Positions 14,001 to 29,000 of a stretch of DNA of 64,000 bases are shown piece after piece. The notes beneath the pieces are model-generated. The model was given only the letters and a program-made list of their open reading frames with translations. It searched no databases and was not told where the DNA came from. The stretch is taken from positions 124,001 through 188,000 of the forward strand of contig JAWPHD010002635.1 in NCBI GenBank assembly GCA_037043455.1, given 5' to 3'. This DNA comes from Cyrtodaria siliqua. Lineage: Eukaryota > Mollusca > Bivalvia > Adapedonta > Hiatellidae. Position 1 is the stretch's first letter. The number at the start of each line of letters is the position of its first letter. Made by a program: the position numbers and the translations under genes.

Positions 14001-17000
14001 AGACAAAAATGAATGAGATATTGGAACGAAACTTGCTGTGTTTGTATTTTATATGGAAAGGAAGCTTGGGATTGCATTTGAGGTCACTCAGGTCAAGGTC
14101 ACTGTTCCTAAAAATAGAAAGACGGTTTCCAGCCAATAATTTTAGTTAGGAATGAAATACTGGAACATAACTGTATGAGGTAGCTTGTATGAAAAGGAAG
14201 CTTGGGATTGCATTTGAGGTCACATGGGTCAAGTTCAAGGTCGCTGTTACTAAAAATAGAAAAAATGTTTTCTGGCCAATAACTTTGGTTAGGAATGAGA
14301 TATTGGAACAAGACCTCCTGTGTAGAGCTAATATAAAAAGGAAGTTCGTATTGCATTTGGGGTCAAGGTTGCTGTTACTGAAAAATGGTTTCCGGCCAAT
14401 AACTTACGATTTAAGTTTTGCAACAAAATTTGCTGTGTAGGTAGCTTATATGGAAAGGAAGCTTTGGATTGCATTTGAGGCCACTCAGGTCAAGGTCAAG
14501 GTTGCTGTCAGAAATGTGTTAGTAAAACTAGAAATTTCAGACAACACATTCAGTTCTGCGGAATTCTAGGGTATGTTTTACCTCGCAGTATCCCAGTTAT
14601 TCTACATCATTATTAATATTTATTTGAAGAGTTCAAAGCAAATTTTTCTTTTCGATTTACTAATTGTTGATTATATTGCACCTAAAGTAGAATAGCAAAG
14701 AAAATAGCAGGTTTTTAAGTCAAAAAGATAACTGGATTAATAAATAGAGATGCTGATATTAAGTTTACACAGAGAGGTGGTCGATTCAGTAGAGCTTTAT
14801 TCAGATGTATTTTGTTTTTTTGTTGTAATTCATCAACAGGTCTGATTTATGTTTTCAGTTTTGCATAGCTGAGGATATATTTGTTTTCACTCCCTGTTCT
14901 ATTTCGTGGCAGTCAGAAAACATTTCCAGGTCATCATAACATGATGATATCCCCATGCTTTCCCCACCCACCCCACACCCCCTAGATGATGTTCTCTCAT
15001 TGACAATAATCAATTTAAAGCTGCAGATCACAGAAATGTATGTGTTTGCCTATGTTTTATTTTATATTTGATGAAAAGTTTTAATGCACTTAACAATTTC
15101 TATCTCTGTGTATTTGTTTTAACATATAAGTTTCCCTGACCATATAAGTTTCCCTGACGCCTGTATGGCAGTCAGGATGAATGAAAACACATCCTCCCAT
15201 GAATGAGTTTACAATTTGACGGAAGTGTTTCCTAATCAACTTGCCATGTCTGCCCTATTTATTTTTTTTAATTAGCATTATTATGCAGCTTTAAGTTTGT
15301 TAGAAATTTGATCTGCCATTGTTATGTTCCGTATTGCTTCATACCACAACTGTGACTTTTCTGTTTTATCAAACAATCTTCGTGTATCGTCTGCCTTTCA
15401 TTATTGAATCAAAGGGGTCACTTGTTCCATCATCTCATGTCATCAGAAAGTGCAGTCATACATACCGCTGCATTGAGGGGTTGATGGTATTTTGTTCTGG
15501 CATAATTGTTAGTTATCATCAGACATATTAACTGCAATAATCAATGGTCCACCCCACTCCACCTCAAAAGTTGGGAGTGAACAGATGTGTTCTGAGAAAT
15601 TGTCAGAAGGGCCAAGCTCATAAGGTGTGTGCGGGGAGTGAACAATTCCCTCCAAATGAATGAACGAATGACGCTTTATGGAACATCAGAACTCAAATAG
15701 GTCATTTTGTGCGCAAAAACGGATGTAAAATGAGACGAATGAAATAATACAATGTGTGTGCGGGAGTGAACAGATGTGTTCTGAGAATGATCATCTATAT
15801 TTTACATTCATGCATGTGCTTATTGTCACCCTTAAAGCCTAAAGTAATCCTGGCTCAGGATTAGAATTCTCTATTTTAGGCAAACCATAAGAAATGTAAT
15901 TGTTAACTACAGTGTTATTCAAAGTGAAAATGCACTTTCTCTTAGGCTGTATTGGGAAAGTTTCATACAAAGAACAGCCTGCAGGAGGTATTTGTAACAG
16001 CTTGTTGGCCTGTAAAGGGAATTTGATAAATATGCAGGAGGAAAATGTAACGGCTTGTTGACCTGTAAAGAGAACTAATACTTTAGAATCTTGTTTTATT
16101 GTCAGAAGGAAATATTGATTGTTATTAACTTAATGGTTGCCATTCAATGAAAGATACAAATTCGCCAATTCTTTGGGATCAAAATATTTCAACTCCCTAC
16201 ATGATCAAAACCTATAAGCAATGTTTTAATCACTCATAAACATTTTATCATTCTCGTAATCATGTAAACATTTCTTTGGCAGTAATTGTGTCTTCTCCCA
16301 CAAATAATATTGTTTTGGGCCCGTCCATCCGTCTGTCTGTCCATCACAGATCTTGTCTGCGCTACTCCTAAACAGCTTGTTGTATTTTGATGACGCATCA
16401 GTACATTGTCTAGTTGTGCATATCTGATTTTGAGGTCAGTAGGTCAAAGTCAAGGTCACTGACCCAATAAAAATCTTGTATGCACTGTAACTCTACTGCC
16501 CTGAAGCAAAGCTCATGAAATATTAGGGGATGACTGCATTTGGTGAAACAAAAAACGTTTTTGATCTTAAAGTCAGTAGTAAGCCAAAGTTCACGGTCAC
16601 CATGACATGTCCGTCACAAGTCTTGTCTGCGCTACTCCTCCTAAACCGCTAGTTGGACTTTGTTGAAGTGTCAGTATGGTGTCTTGTTGTGCATGTCTGA
16701 TTTTAAGGTCAGTAGGTTAAAGGTCAAGGTCACCATGACCTAATAATGGCAAAACCTTGTTCACACTGAAACTCCATTTTCCTTGAAGCAAATCTCATTA
16801 AACATCAATGGTTGACTGCCTGTGGTGAGAGGATAACCCTGATTGATGTAAAGTTAGTAGGTCAAAGGTCATGGTCACCAAGACCCTGTAATGGAAAACC
16901 TTGTCCACACTACAAGTCCACTTCCCCTAAAGCAAATCTCATGAAACTTCATGAGTAGACTACCTGTGGCAAAAGGATGAATGCTATTGATTACAAGCTT

Positions 17001-20000
17001 AAGGTCACCATACACCTTGTCCGCACTGTACCTCCTCCTGAAACAAATCTCATGAACCTTTATGGGTGGACTAGCTGTGACGAGAGGTTTACTCCTTTCG
17101 ATCTTAAACTTGTGCAGGGGAACAGAAAAACTCTAGTTTTATATTGTTTTAGACAACAACAAAAAAGTATGTTCTGTAAAACATGCTCAGTTTTTATTTA
17201 TGATAAAAAAAGTTCCCTAACATGTTATTGAAATCAGATTGCCAAGGTGAATCTATGGATGGGCTAAGTGCATGTTTGCAATAAGGAGGCACTAGCCGTG
17301 TATACAGTGTGGAGGCACTACCCGTGTAATACTATACAGTGTGGAGGCACTACCCGTGTATACAGTGTGGAGGCACTACCCGTGTATACAGTGGAGGCAC
17401 TACCCGTGTATACAGTGTGGAGGCACCACCCGTGTGTACAGTGTGGAGGCACCACCTGTGTGTACAGAGTGGAGGCACCACCAGTGCGTACAGTGTGGAG
17501 GCACCACCGGTGCGTACAGTGTGGAGGCGCCACCGGTGCGTACAGTGTGGAGGCGCCACCCGTGCGTACAGTGTGGAGGCGCCACCCGTGCGTACAGTGT
17601 GGAGGCTCCACCCGTGCGTACAGTGTGGAGGCGCCACCCGTGCATACAGTGTGGAGGCGCCACCCGTGCATACAGTGTGGAGGCGCCACCCGTGCATACA
17701 GTGTGGAGGTGCCACCCGTGCATACAGTGTGGAGGCGCTACCCGTGCATACAGTGTGGAGGCGCTACCCTGCATACATTGTGGAGGCGCTACCCGTGCAT
17801 ACAGTGTGGAGGCGCTACCCGTGCATACAGTGTGGAGTCACTACACGTGCATACAGTGTGGAGGCACTACCCGTACATACAATGTGGAGGCACTACCCGT
17901 GTATACAGTGTGGAGCCACTACCCGTGTATACAATGTGGAGGCACTACCTTACTACCCGTGTATACAGTGTGGAGGCACTACCTTACTACCCGTGTATAC
18001 AGTGTGGAGGCACTACCCGTGTATACAGTGTGGAGGCACTACCCGTGTATACAATGTGGAGGCACTACCCGTGTATACAGTGTGGAGGCACTACCCGTGT
18101 ATACAGTGTGGAGCCACTACCCGTGTATACAGTGTTGAGGCACTACCCGTGTATACAGTGTGGAGCTACTACCTGTGTATACAATGTGGAGGCACTACCT
18201 TACTACCCGTGTATACAGTGTGGAGGCACTACCCGTGTATACAGTGTGGAGCCACTACCTGTGTATACAATGTGGAGGCACTACCTTACTACCTGTGTAT
18301 ACAATTTGAAGGCATTAAGTACATATGCAATATGAAGGCACTTAGGACATACACAATTAGAAGTCACTAAGTGCATACATACAATTAGAAGGCACCAAGG
18401 ACATATACAATATGAGGGCACTAAGTGCATATATGCAATTTGAAGGCACTAAGGGCATTTACAATTAGAAGTCACTATGTGTATATACAATTAGAAGGCA
18501 CTAAGTACATATCATTAGAAGTCACTAAGTGCATACATACAATTAGAAGGCACTAAGGACATATACAATTTGAAGGCACTAAGGACATTTACAATTAGAT
18601 GGCACTAAGTGCATACATACAATTAGAAGGCACTAAGGACATATACAATATGAAGACACTAAGGACATATACAATTAGAAGACACTAAGGACATACACAA
18701 TTAGAAGGCACTAAGTTCACAGACAATTAGATGGCACTAAGTGCATAGACATTTAGGTGGCACTAAGGACATACAATTAGATGACACTAAGGGTCTGTAC
18801 AATTATAGGTCACTAAGTGCTGATACAATTAGAAGGCACTGAGAACATATACAGTTATATGTCAGTAAGTGCATATATACAAGTAGAAGGCACTAAGGAC
18901 ATATACAGTTAGATGGCACTAAGGGCATATATAGTTATAAAGCAGTAAGGGCATTTACAATTAGATGGCACTAAGGACATATACAATTAGATGGCACTAA
19001 GGACATTTACAATAAGGATGTTTTTTTACAAGGTATGTCTATACCAGTCTGGATCTGATATAATTGACTGGTGTTTCGGTCTCACCAAATAATGGACTGC
19101 TGTTTCAGTCTAAACAAATAATTGTCTGGTGTTGCAGTCCCTCTAAATATTGTGATGCAAAACCATGTGACCCAAATGTATTTGTAGACCATCCATTTAG
19201 CCATTTATCTGCATGCATGTTAGTCAACGTTTACACCATTTATACTTGTTTTAATATATAATCGTTTTTTATATGTTTTGTAATTATTACTTTTTTATGT
19301 ATAACTGATTTTAATTTATATATCCATTTTACTCTTGTTCTCTCATGTTTTAAGAAAGCTATCCAGCTGACTTGTGTCGATGGTTCTTCCCAGGTGCCCG
19401 CCCGCGCACAAATTGCCAGAAGGGCACCTGGGATCTTCCTCCACCAATGGAAGCTGTTGGTGTGACTATAAAATTCAATTCAATCCTCTCACGTTTAAGC
19501 AGTGTTTAGATGTATATGTGTATCATCTTAATTATATTTCATTTAAATGTATTTTATGAATAGAAATATTATGTTCATGTCTATTTTGTAAAACTATTTA
19601 ATTTACAATATGTTTAATTGACATTCAAGTGAGATATATCATGTTTTAGTTTTAATATTTAGAAAATGTTAACAATTTGAAGAAGAAAAACATCTTTAGG
19701 ACACGAGCCATTGTTTTTTTAAATTGAATTTTTTTTTCTACAAATGTTTCAGTTTTCTTCCAATTTGTTTCTAGTATGAAGTAATTATACCACGTTTTCA
19801 CAAAGTGAAATAGGGGGTATTATATAGGAATCACGTTGTCCATAAAATTGCGTCGCGTAACAAATTTTTGTTACGTCCCATTGTCTAATACATTTTTGTC
19901 CCGTCCCGTTGCGTAACACTTTTTAGCTAGACTTTTCCGAAAGAAAAAACAGCTTTTGTCATCATTTGATCGTCGCTGTCGTCATCTGCGTCCCTTGGTT

Positions 20001-23000
20001 AAAGTTTGTATATAAGCTTGTATCTCCCAAACCACTTACATAATGAATTGAAACTTCACACATGTATTCAGCATCATAGATGATACCACAGAGCCAGGTT
20101 CTATAACTCACGCTTTTATTTTAACAAAATTATGGCCCCTTTCATTCTTAGAAAACTAAGGTTAAAGTTTGTATGTAAGCTTGTATCTCCCAAACCACAT
20201 TACATCACTAATTGACATCACAGAGTCAGGTGATATAACTCTTGCTTTTATTTTGACAAAATTATGGCCCTTTTCATACTTAGAAGACTTGGTTAGAGTT
20301 TGTTTGTAAGCTTGGTTAAAGTTTGTATGTAAGCTTGTATCTCCCAAGCCACTTTACACAATGGATTAAAACTTCACACATATACCCAGCATCATTAGAT
20401 TACACCACAGAGTTAGGTGTTAGAACTCTTGCTTTTATTTTGACAGAACTAAGGCCCCTTTGTAATAGTAACAAATCCAGTATGGACCCTACAGTCTGTC
20501 AAAGCAAATGTAATGAAATTAAATCTAAATACAGTATCTTTCAACATATATACACAGATGGTTCTAAAGATGGAGATAAGGTAGCTGCAGCAGCTGTTGT
20601 TCACAAACAGAGCATAAAGAGCCACCTGCCTGACAAGGCCTCTATCTTTTCAGCTGAACTTAAGACGATTGAACTTCCTGTAACTATATTCAGGAATCTG
20701 GTGATGACCATTTTGTAATCTTTTCTGATTCCCTTTCATCTCTTCCAGCCCTGGGTAATATGAAACATGATAACCCAGTTGTGCTTCAACTTTTAGAAAA
20801 GTACAGTTCTCTTATAGTTGATATTGTTATTATTTTGTGCTGGCTTCCAAACACATCTTGTTGGAATGTGTAGACTTTGATCCTATGCAGCAAAGGTACT
20901 ACAATGTTAATAGTATGAAAGAGTTACTTGATACTATAGATTTTGTTTTAGATTTCCTGAAAGAAATAGGACTACATAAATCATAATAATAATCAGACTT
21001 TATAAATCATTATAATATGTTCTTATATGTATTTACGTGTTTATACACCCGTTGACAGGCATTTGTTGTTTTACATTTATACATAGTTTATATTACTACC
21101 ATATCATCCCTTATTTGTAAATAGTTTTATCTTTATATATTTACATTAATTTTTATTTACTTAGTTTTATTTTATTTAGTGTGGTAACACAATAAAAACT
21201 GCTGCTGTGTATGATGATTATAACAGTTATGAAGACTCAAGTTGTATTTGCATTAATAACGCATCTGTTTAGAACAGTAAGTGTACTTTCATAAAAAAAA
21301 AATGGTGGTAGAAATTAGTCTTTCTAATCGAATTACTATGCTAATTTATTATTTTCTATAACTATCAAACAATGCATCAATTTGTATTAATTGCATACAT
21401 AATTTAAATTTGCGCTGTGAAAACAGTAGTGTGAAAATCAAGTCGCACGCTCCAAATTTTCATTTTAAAATGTTCTTCGCGCGCTTTAAATCTTAAATTT
21501 TAAAAATCACAGGATTTTGCTTTAACAATTTTTATTCTTTGAAAATTTGGTTAAAGTTTGTATGTAAGCTGACATCTCCAAAAAATACTTTACATAATGG
21601 ATTGAAACTTCACACATGTCTTTGGCATCTTGTATAGCCCATGTTTTTATTATAACAATATTTTGCCACTTTCATAGTTAGAAATCTTGGTTAAAGCTTG
21701 TATGTAATTGATAGAAACCTTGTTTAGCAATTGTAATTTCACAAAAGTCGAGCGTCTGCAACGTTGGTGGTGCTCCTATTTATTACTAGCATTTCTCAAA
21801 CAGTTCTGAATCGATTGTTCCCAAACTTCATATACTTGTTACAACTGATGACCTTATGCCCCTCTACATCACCCATGATTGATTGCCTAATTTATTACAG
21901 AATTATGGCCCTTTGTGGGACTTAGAATTTTAAAAAAAGCGGGGGTATTCATCACATTCAGTGATAGTTCTAGTTCTAGTACTAGTTATCATTTGTTTTC
22001 TTATTCCTGACTTTTGCAGGGTAAGTTTCAAACTTATGAGCAGATATTGTTTTATAACAATCAAAAGTACATAAGTACAATTGGTGATATGGTTGTATTG
22101 ATTTGCCCGGGTGCATATGGTGCAGATGTTGTTACCAAGTTAGGCGATTCCTCTTGGAACAGATGTTTTTACCAAGTTAGGCAATTCCTCTTGCATTTGT
22201 GCAGGTTAGGTTTTCTTCATGCATATGGTGCTGATGTAGTTACCAAGTTTGGCGATTCCTCTTGCATATTGAACAGATGTTTCCAAGTTTGGCGATTCCT
22301 CTTGCAAATGGAACAAATGTTGTTACCAAGTTAGGCAATTCATTTTGCATTTATGAGCAGATATTGTTACCAAGTTAGGTGATTTCTCTTGCATTTGGTG
22401 CAGATGTAGTTACCAAGTTAGGTGATTCCTCATACATATGGTGCATATGGTGCAGATGTAGTTACCAAGTTAGGTGATTCCTCATACATATTGTGCATAT
22501 GGTGCAGATGAAGTTACCAAGTTAGGCGATTCCTCATACATATGGTGCAGATGTAGTTACCAAGTTAGGCGATTCCTCATACATATGGTGCAGAACAAAG
22601 TTGGGAGATTCCTCATGCATATGATGCAGATGTTGTTACCATGTTAGGCAATACCTCATGCTGTTGTTACCAAGTTAGGCCTTTTGCTGCAGAATAAAGT
22701 TATAGAATAGTGTGTACGTTGGGTTAACTTAGTACTAATATGAATTTTAGGCACTGCCTAAGACCGAGCAGAGCTCTTAAAATTAATACCCACATGATAT
22801 ATCGGATCGCATGTAAAATTTAACTTGTAAACCAAATATTTTACTCTTAATAATTATTCTATATTTTTTCTTGTCAATCAACATATGAGTAAATTAATTG
22901 ACTATTCATAATTTCGATCATCAAAATCAGCTGACCAAGCAATGGCCTAGGCATTTGACACACCTCTAAATTGTGGTAGGTGGTAAACTCAAACTCGGGC

Positions 23001-26000
23001 TTTATCATAGTTTGCTTGTATGGTGTTTTACGTCATTTTCAACACATGTAAGGTTATATACTAGTATGACGGTCGATTTTTTTTGTGTTGGAGGCATCCA
23101 CCCACTTTTCCTGGGTAGAACCAGTACTGTAAACCTCCCGTCATCCGTAAGAATCGACACTTTCTCACTTACAAATCGAGCTCCCAGTGTAATTCGAACC
23201 CGCAGCGATGAGAGGTGAAGGTTTAGAATGCAACGTGTTAACCATTCGACCACGTAGACGCTTCGTCTTTATCATAGATGTTCAACCAAGTTTATTGTAA
23301 AAGTTAAGGTATTTACGTTTTGATTTTTTTTAAAACCAAATTTTGAAAATTATCTTATTTTCACTCTTTCAACTCAAGAGGCACTTTTCCTAGGTTTGTA
23401 TTGTTTTCCAGAGAGAATTATTTTGTATCAGACATATCTTTTTGGCAGCTACTACAAACAGTGTCATTGAACATTTTCAATTCAGTTCTTCTTTCTAGAC
23501 AAATTTCGCATTTAGAAAAGACGTACAACATCTGTTCTATTTCAAAGGCAAGTATAGCACCCATAGCAAGGTTGAATTTTTCATCTTTCTGTAATGGTGC
23601 AGCTTCTGGTATGTCATTTATTTGATATGTTTTGATAATATAACAATATTTTAAAATATATCAATTATAAAAAGTGGATTCCGGTAATTCAAGTGGATTC
23701 CGGTAGATTCCGGTAAATAGGTGGATTCCGGTAATTCTATGCACCGGTTTATTTCTCATTTCCCTTTTCTTTGATTCTGACTGTGTTTCGTTTTCAAGAG
23801 GTTTTGATTCCTAGTTTCCTACATAAAGATTGGATGTCATTGGTTATATTAGAGTTGGAATTTGAGTCCTTATTTGGTTCAGTATATGGTGTACTAATAT
23901 AATTTTCTGAATTATGTTTGCTCTTGTTGCCATGCGTGTTTTCGGTGGGTGATATTCGCTTTTTACTTTTACTACTATCAGCGTCATTAGAACTTGAAAC
24001 TGTTTATTGTTCAAAAGTAAGTCAATGGTTGTACATGACAATTCTCCTTCATTGGTTGAAAAAGAATACATGTGATATTGCTCTGCACCAAACTCATGTT
24101 ACATTGATGTTGTAGCCTAAAATGGTAGACACAGTTTCAATCTCACAAGCTGTGGCCCACCCTTGACCATTTATCATTTCCCTCTCGTATTAAAGTTTGG
24201 TCATGTCAGGACTGTGGTAAATTTGGACTAACTCCTCCATGCCAACCCTGTTATCAGCAATATTATAAAATTATTGCCTTTTAGTGAGGTCGATATGTGT
24301 ATATATTACATATTTGTCTGTGATTTGTATAGGAAATACTGGGAATAGAAAAGCTATATCTACTCGTTTGCCCAATGGAATGCCAAATGACGTTCCGATT
24401 GTTTTACGGACGTCGTCGTAAGATTCCGCCACTAGGAAATAACGATTACGGAAATTAACGAAGAGTTCCGGTTCCACTTGTTTTGTTTGTATGACGTAAC
24501 GTCGTCTTGGATGACGTAACGTCGTCTTGGCGTTCTGGTGTAAAAAGGCATTAATCATTAGAAATATTAATAAAATCATTTTAAATTGTTCGAACCCGTA
24601 CAATGATTGCTGAACCATGACATTTGACCAAAACCCTTATTATCTCAGTTGATAATTCACAATAGATCAACAATCAACAATAATTATCGTTTACAATGAA
24701 AGTTTGCGAAAAAATAATAATCTTTTTATTGGTTACTCGAATGTGTCCGTAACTGTTACTTTGTATGGACTTTGCAACATTTTTTACAGACCCTTTGTGT
24801 GTTCGCGATATTTTTTTAAAATAAAATCTTTAATGTTTCTGGTACCAAATTAACCGGGTAGGGTAGACCTTGGTTACTAAAAAAAGATACTTAAATTTTG
24901 TCCACTAGTTTTATTTTGATATGACTTTATATACCCTGGTCCAAAACTTTTTTTACCGAGTATAGTTGGTACACTGGTAATTAAACTCTATTTATCGACC
25001 TGATATCGCCTCGGTCGATATCACTTTTCTCAGGTCGATAAATACAACTCATATCGACCGAACCAAAAAGGCAACAATTATTTTATTATTAAATCAAATT
25101 ATTCATGGAATTTTGGAATTTTGAAATTTTTAATTTTGAATTTTGAATTTTGAATTTTTTAATTTTTTAATTTTGAAAATTGAAATTTTGAAATTTTTGA
25201 ATTTTTGAATTTTGAAATTTTTGAATTTTGAAATTTTTGGAATTTTGAAATTTTGAATTTTAACATTTTTGAAATTTTGAATTTTGAAATTTTGAAATTT
25301 TGAAAAGTTGAAAATTTGGAATTTTGAAATTTTTGAAATTTTGAAATTTTTGAATTATTGAAATTTTTGAATTTTTTGAATTTTTGAAATTTTGAATTTT
25401 AAATTTTTTGAATTTTAAATTTTTTGAAATTTAATTTTTTTGAAATTTTGAATTTTAACATTTTTGAAATTTTAAATTTTGAAATTTTGAATTTTGAAAA
25501 TTTTAAAAGTTGGAATTTTAAGATTTTTGAAATTTTGAAATTTTTGAATTTTTTGAATTTTTGAAAAAATTTTGAATTTTGAAATTTTTGAAATTTTTGG
25601 AATTTTGAAATTTGGAATTTTAAATTTTTTGAAATTTTGAAATTTAAATTTTTGAATTTTTGAATTAGTTTAATTTTGACAACCAATAACAAATAATAAA
25701 ACAACTTCTAATGATAAGCATTCTTTTAATGAATATCGCTTCATTCGTAACTACTTGTGATGGGATTAGCCGAACTAGTACGAATATTCCGAACTACGAA
25801 AAGAGACAATCGTCCAAGTGAAACAGACTGATCCCCTGATGATTTGAGGAAAAAATCCGAAATTGCCGAACACAATTTCATCAATGGCGGCGCTTCCGGT
25901 GCGACACAGTTTTTTTGCCCAGCCAGTTACGATTTCAACATTTGCACACGTGTTACCATTAGCCGATCATCGTCGGCCGGCTGCGCCGGCCGAGCTCTGC

Positions 26001-29000
26001 TCGGTATAATTGTTACTTTTCTGTTTGCTCATTAACCACGATGATAGCCTTGTATTTTGAAATGATTTAAAGGCAACAAGAGTGTTTTATAGTTGATGTT
26101 AGTTTGTGCCTGTTTAATGTGTGTTTGTTTTTACCATATAGTGGTGTACCTCAAACCTGATTCAAGTGCCTCTGGTAAGTGAAAACAGACAGCAAGCTTG
26201 AACATCACACAACTGAAAGTGCACATTTTGATACGTCTTTCCAGCTCATCTGTGCACATAGTGTATAGGAGAGCTTAAATGCTATACCTCTGGTGTCGTC
26301 CTGCAGTTGGCTTTCTTTTGATGCTGTACTGAAGCAACCTTTGCTTTTGGGCAGTTGTCAGATCTGCTCTTTATTATGGGCAGCTGTCAGATCTGCTCTT
26401 TATACCCCTACAGAAGACGCAGTCATTTGCTCTACCTTGATTTAGCATTAGCTCACTGTTAGAGGCAATGACAGTGTCTATAAGTTGTTAATTTGTTGTT
26501 TTAAGCTCTACTGGCCAAAAGTCAGATGAGCCTATGTGATGGTGTTGTCCGTCATCGTCATGCAATCTGTCTGTGCATTAGCAAAGTGTTGTGAACGCAA
26601 TAACTAAATTTCAGATTTTCCACAAATTGACATGACGGTTTGTTTCCATACGATTTGGGACAGTTCAGACATTGTGCTGAATTGACAGATGCTTTCCAGA
26701 GTTGTTGTTTTTGTCCTTGATTATTGAAAAATGGGAAAATTTAATTAATATGAACACGATAACTTTGGTAAACCAGTTGCAGTTTTCACCAAATTTCACA
26801 TGAAGGTTTGTTTTAATAATATATCTGACAGGTTTGACAATGAGTGAAATTGACCTGTTTCTTCCAGAGTTGCTGCCATTGATTATTTAAAAATAAAGCA
26901 ACAGAATTTTAGCTTGTAAACATATATAATTATACTTTTAGTAATGTTTTTTCCGATTTTTCAATTAATTTAAATTAAAGGTTTGTTTCAGTAGGATCTC
27001 GAAAAAAAGTTTGACAAGGAGCAGAATCAATTGTGTTATGCACCTATCAATGTTTTGCCCCACCGTTGGGGCAGCGGGCTGGCCAATTCCCCAGGGTGGG
27101 AGTTAGTGGAGGGTGATTGGAGTTGTTGCCTTGATAATTGAAAAATAAGCGAATACCAGCTTGCGAACAAGACAATTTTTGTAAGTAAGTTTGTGATTTT
27201 CATAAAACTTATTTGGAGATTCAGTAAGATCTAGGGATAGTGAACCTGTGTAAATACTTGTGTTAAAGAGTTATTGACCTTGATTATGTTTAAATAATGG
27301 CATTTCAGTTTTTGAACATGAACATTGTTTCATATTCGTGTCTGATCCTATTTTTTTTTTAACCACTTTTGATAATTAGGTGAAACTTTATGTGTGTATT
27401 ATCAAAGAGTTGTGTGTCAGGCAGAGAAGAATATATATTTTTGTCTATTTCCCTAGATGCTCAATATTTATTTTCTTTAATAACAATCACACTTGTCCAA
27501 ATGTGATTCCCCATCTGTTTGATGTGCGAACTGTCGACTGTTGATTATGCACATACATCAAGTTCATTCCATAATCTCAAATTAATCTTAATTGCGCGAC
27601 CTTGATGCATGACCTTGACCTTAAACATACGGCCCCCAAAATTGGAGCCACAAATACTGTCTATAGAGAATACATACACAACATTTCTCACTTCATTATC
27701 TGAAGCGGTGTATGAGTTGTGAACCAAACAACCCATGACATTCAAACACACAAGACACTTGGTTATTATCAGGTTTTCAGAAAGACACTTGTTTTATGAG
27801 CTATGTTTGCCAGTAGAGCACCCACAGGTAATCTTTGACCCCTTGTTAACAAATAGCTTGGTGGAAAAAGGTGAGCTTTGAAGTTTTATCAGTTCCTGAT
27901 ATTCCACTTTCCGAAGTCACTTGAACATCATTTTGATTTAAAGTATGTAGTTTGATGAGCTATTTAACTTTCAAATTTAAAGATTATTACCGCGCTTAAC
28001 ATTGAATTGTACAGTACATGAGTATAAATTGGGGTCTGTTTTTATAGAGTGGAATTTCAAGAATATTTTTTGACTGATTAGCATGAACTTATTTTTCAGT
28101 ATTTTCTACCTCTGATGCACATGCAAAACCCAAAAAGCCCCACTATGTACATTTTGTCACAAATTTGTCTTTGAATTTTGTACAATTGGCTTAACTTGTG
28201 TGTGTGTGTGTTTGTGTTTTTATTTTTAATATTCCAACCTATCAATGAAGTTTTAATGGAAGAAACAAATTTTAAAAAGTTATTTGTAGGTAAAGTTCTA
28301 TAAACATTTGAAACTGCATTAGTAGGAACCTCATACGTGTTTGAAGTCAAGACTTAAGTATGAAAAAAAGTAGTCTCTTGAAACTTCATCGGTGGACAGC
28401 CTGTGTTGAGAGGATGTCCCCTATTTATATTTTGAGATCAGTGGTCAACAGTCAAGGTCACCATGATCAGATCATGAAATTCTTGTCTGCACTTCCAACT
28501 GCTCATCCCCTGAAGCAAATCACATGAATTTTAAAAGTTGGAATGCTTATGATGAGAGGATAAAAATATTTAATCGGATAAACTCGGTTGTAAGTAATTC
28601 AAGACAAGCAGTATGTAGTCGGAATATGTTAGTCCCCCTTGAAAAACGTGACAACTGTAATTTAATGGTCATTTTCTTCTTTGTTGTTAATTTTGCTCTC
28701 TGCCCACCCCAATCCTTGCTCCCCTAACACCCACCCACCATCAACCCGATTGTTTAAAACAATGTTTTAATTTGTTTCCTGCAAAATTACATCATTTTTT
28801 GTGCAAGATGTTGTTCAGGTGTTCATCTCGATCATCACCGTCCCAATCATCATTCCCTCAAATTGTTTTCGCAGTTGCCTGTGTCATTCATATTGTACAT
28901 AATTATAGTGCATCTCAATTACCAACTGCATTGGCTCCAACCATACATTTTGTCTGCTTTTGCACAATTTTCTTCAGTCATCACTCCCTCCCCAGCTCCC

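Noticed and set aside
17268..18370. Overlapping plus-strand frames of up to 355 codons
   Set aside because: All three frames are open because the 26-bp unit lacks stops; products are simple repeats with no start context, splice sites or family resemblance.
24120..24284. Short plus frame with CQDCGKFGLTPPCQPC
   Set aside because: The C-x2-C...C-x2-C spacing is suggestive of a zinc ribbon, but only 47 codons are open with a stop just upstream; likely transposon debris or chance.
24271..24618. Minus-strand 115-codon frame with a hydrophobic N-terminus
   Set aside because: Composition is somewhat protein-like (FVNFRNRYFLVAESYDDV), but no family is recognised, and there are no splice or promoter features; left uncalled.
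25399..25704. Minus-strand 101-codon Lys/Phe-rich frame
   Set aside because: Low-complexity GAATTTT tract; no coding signal.
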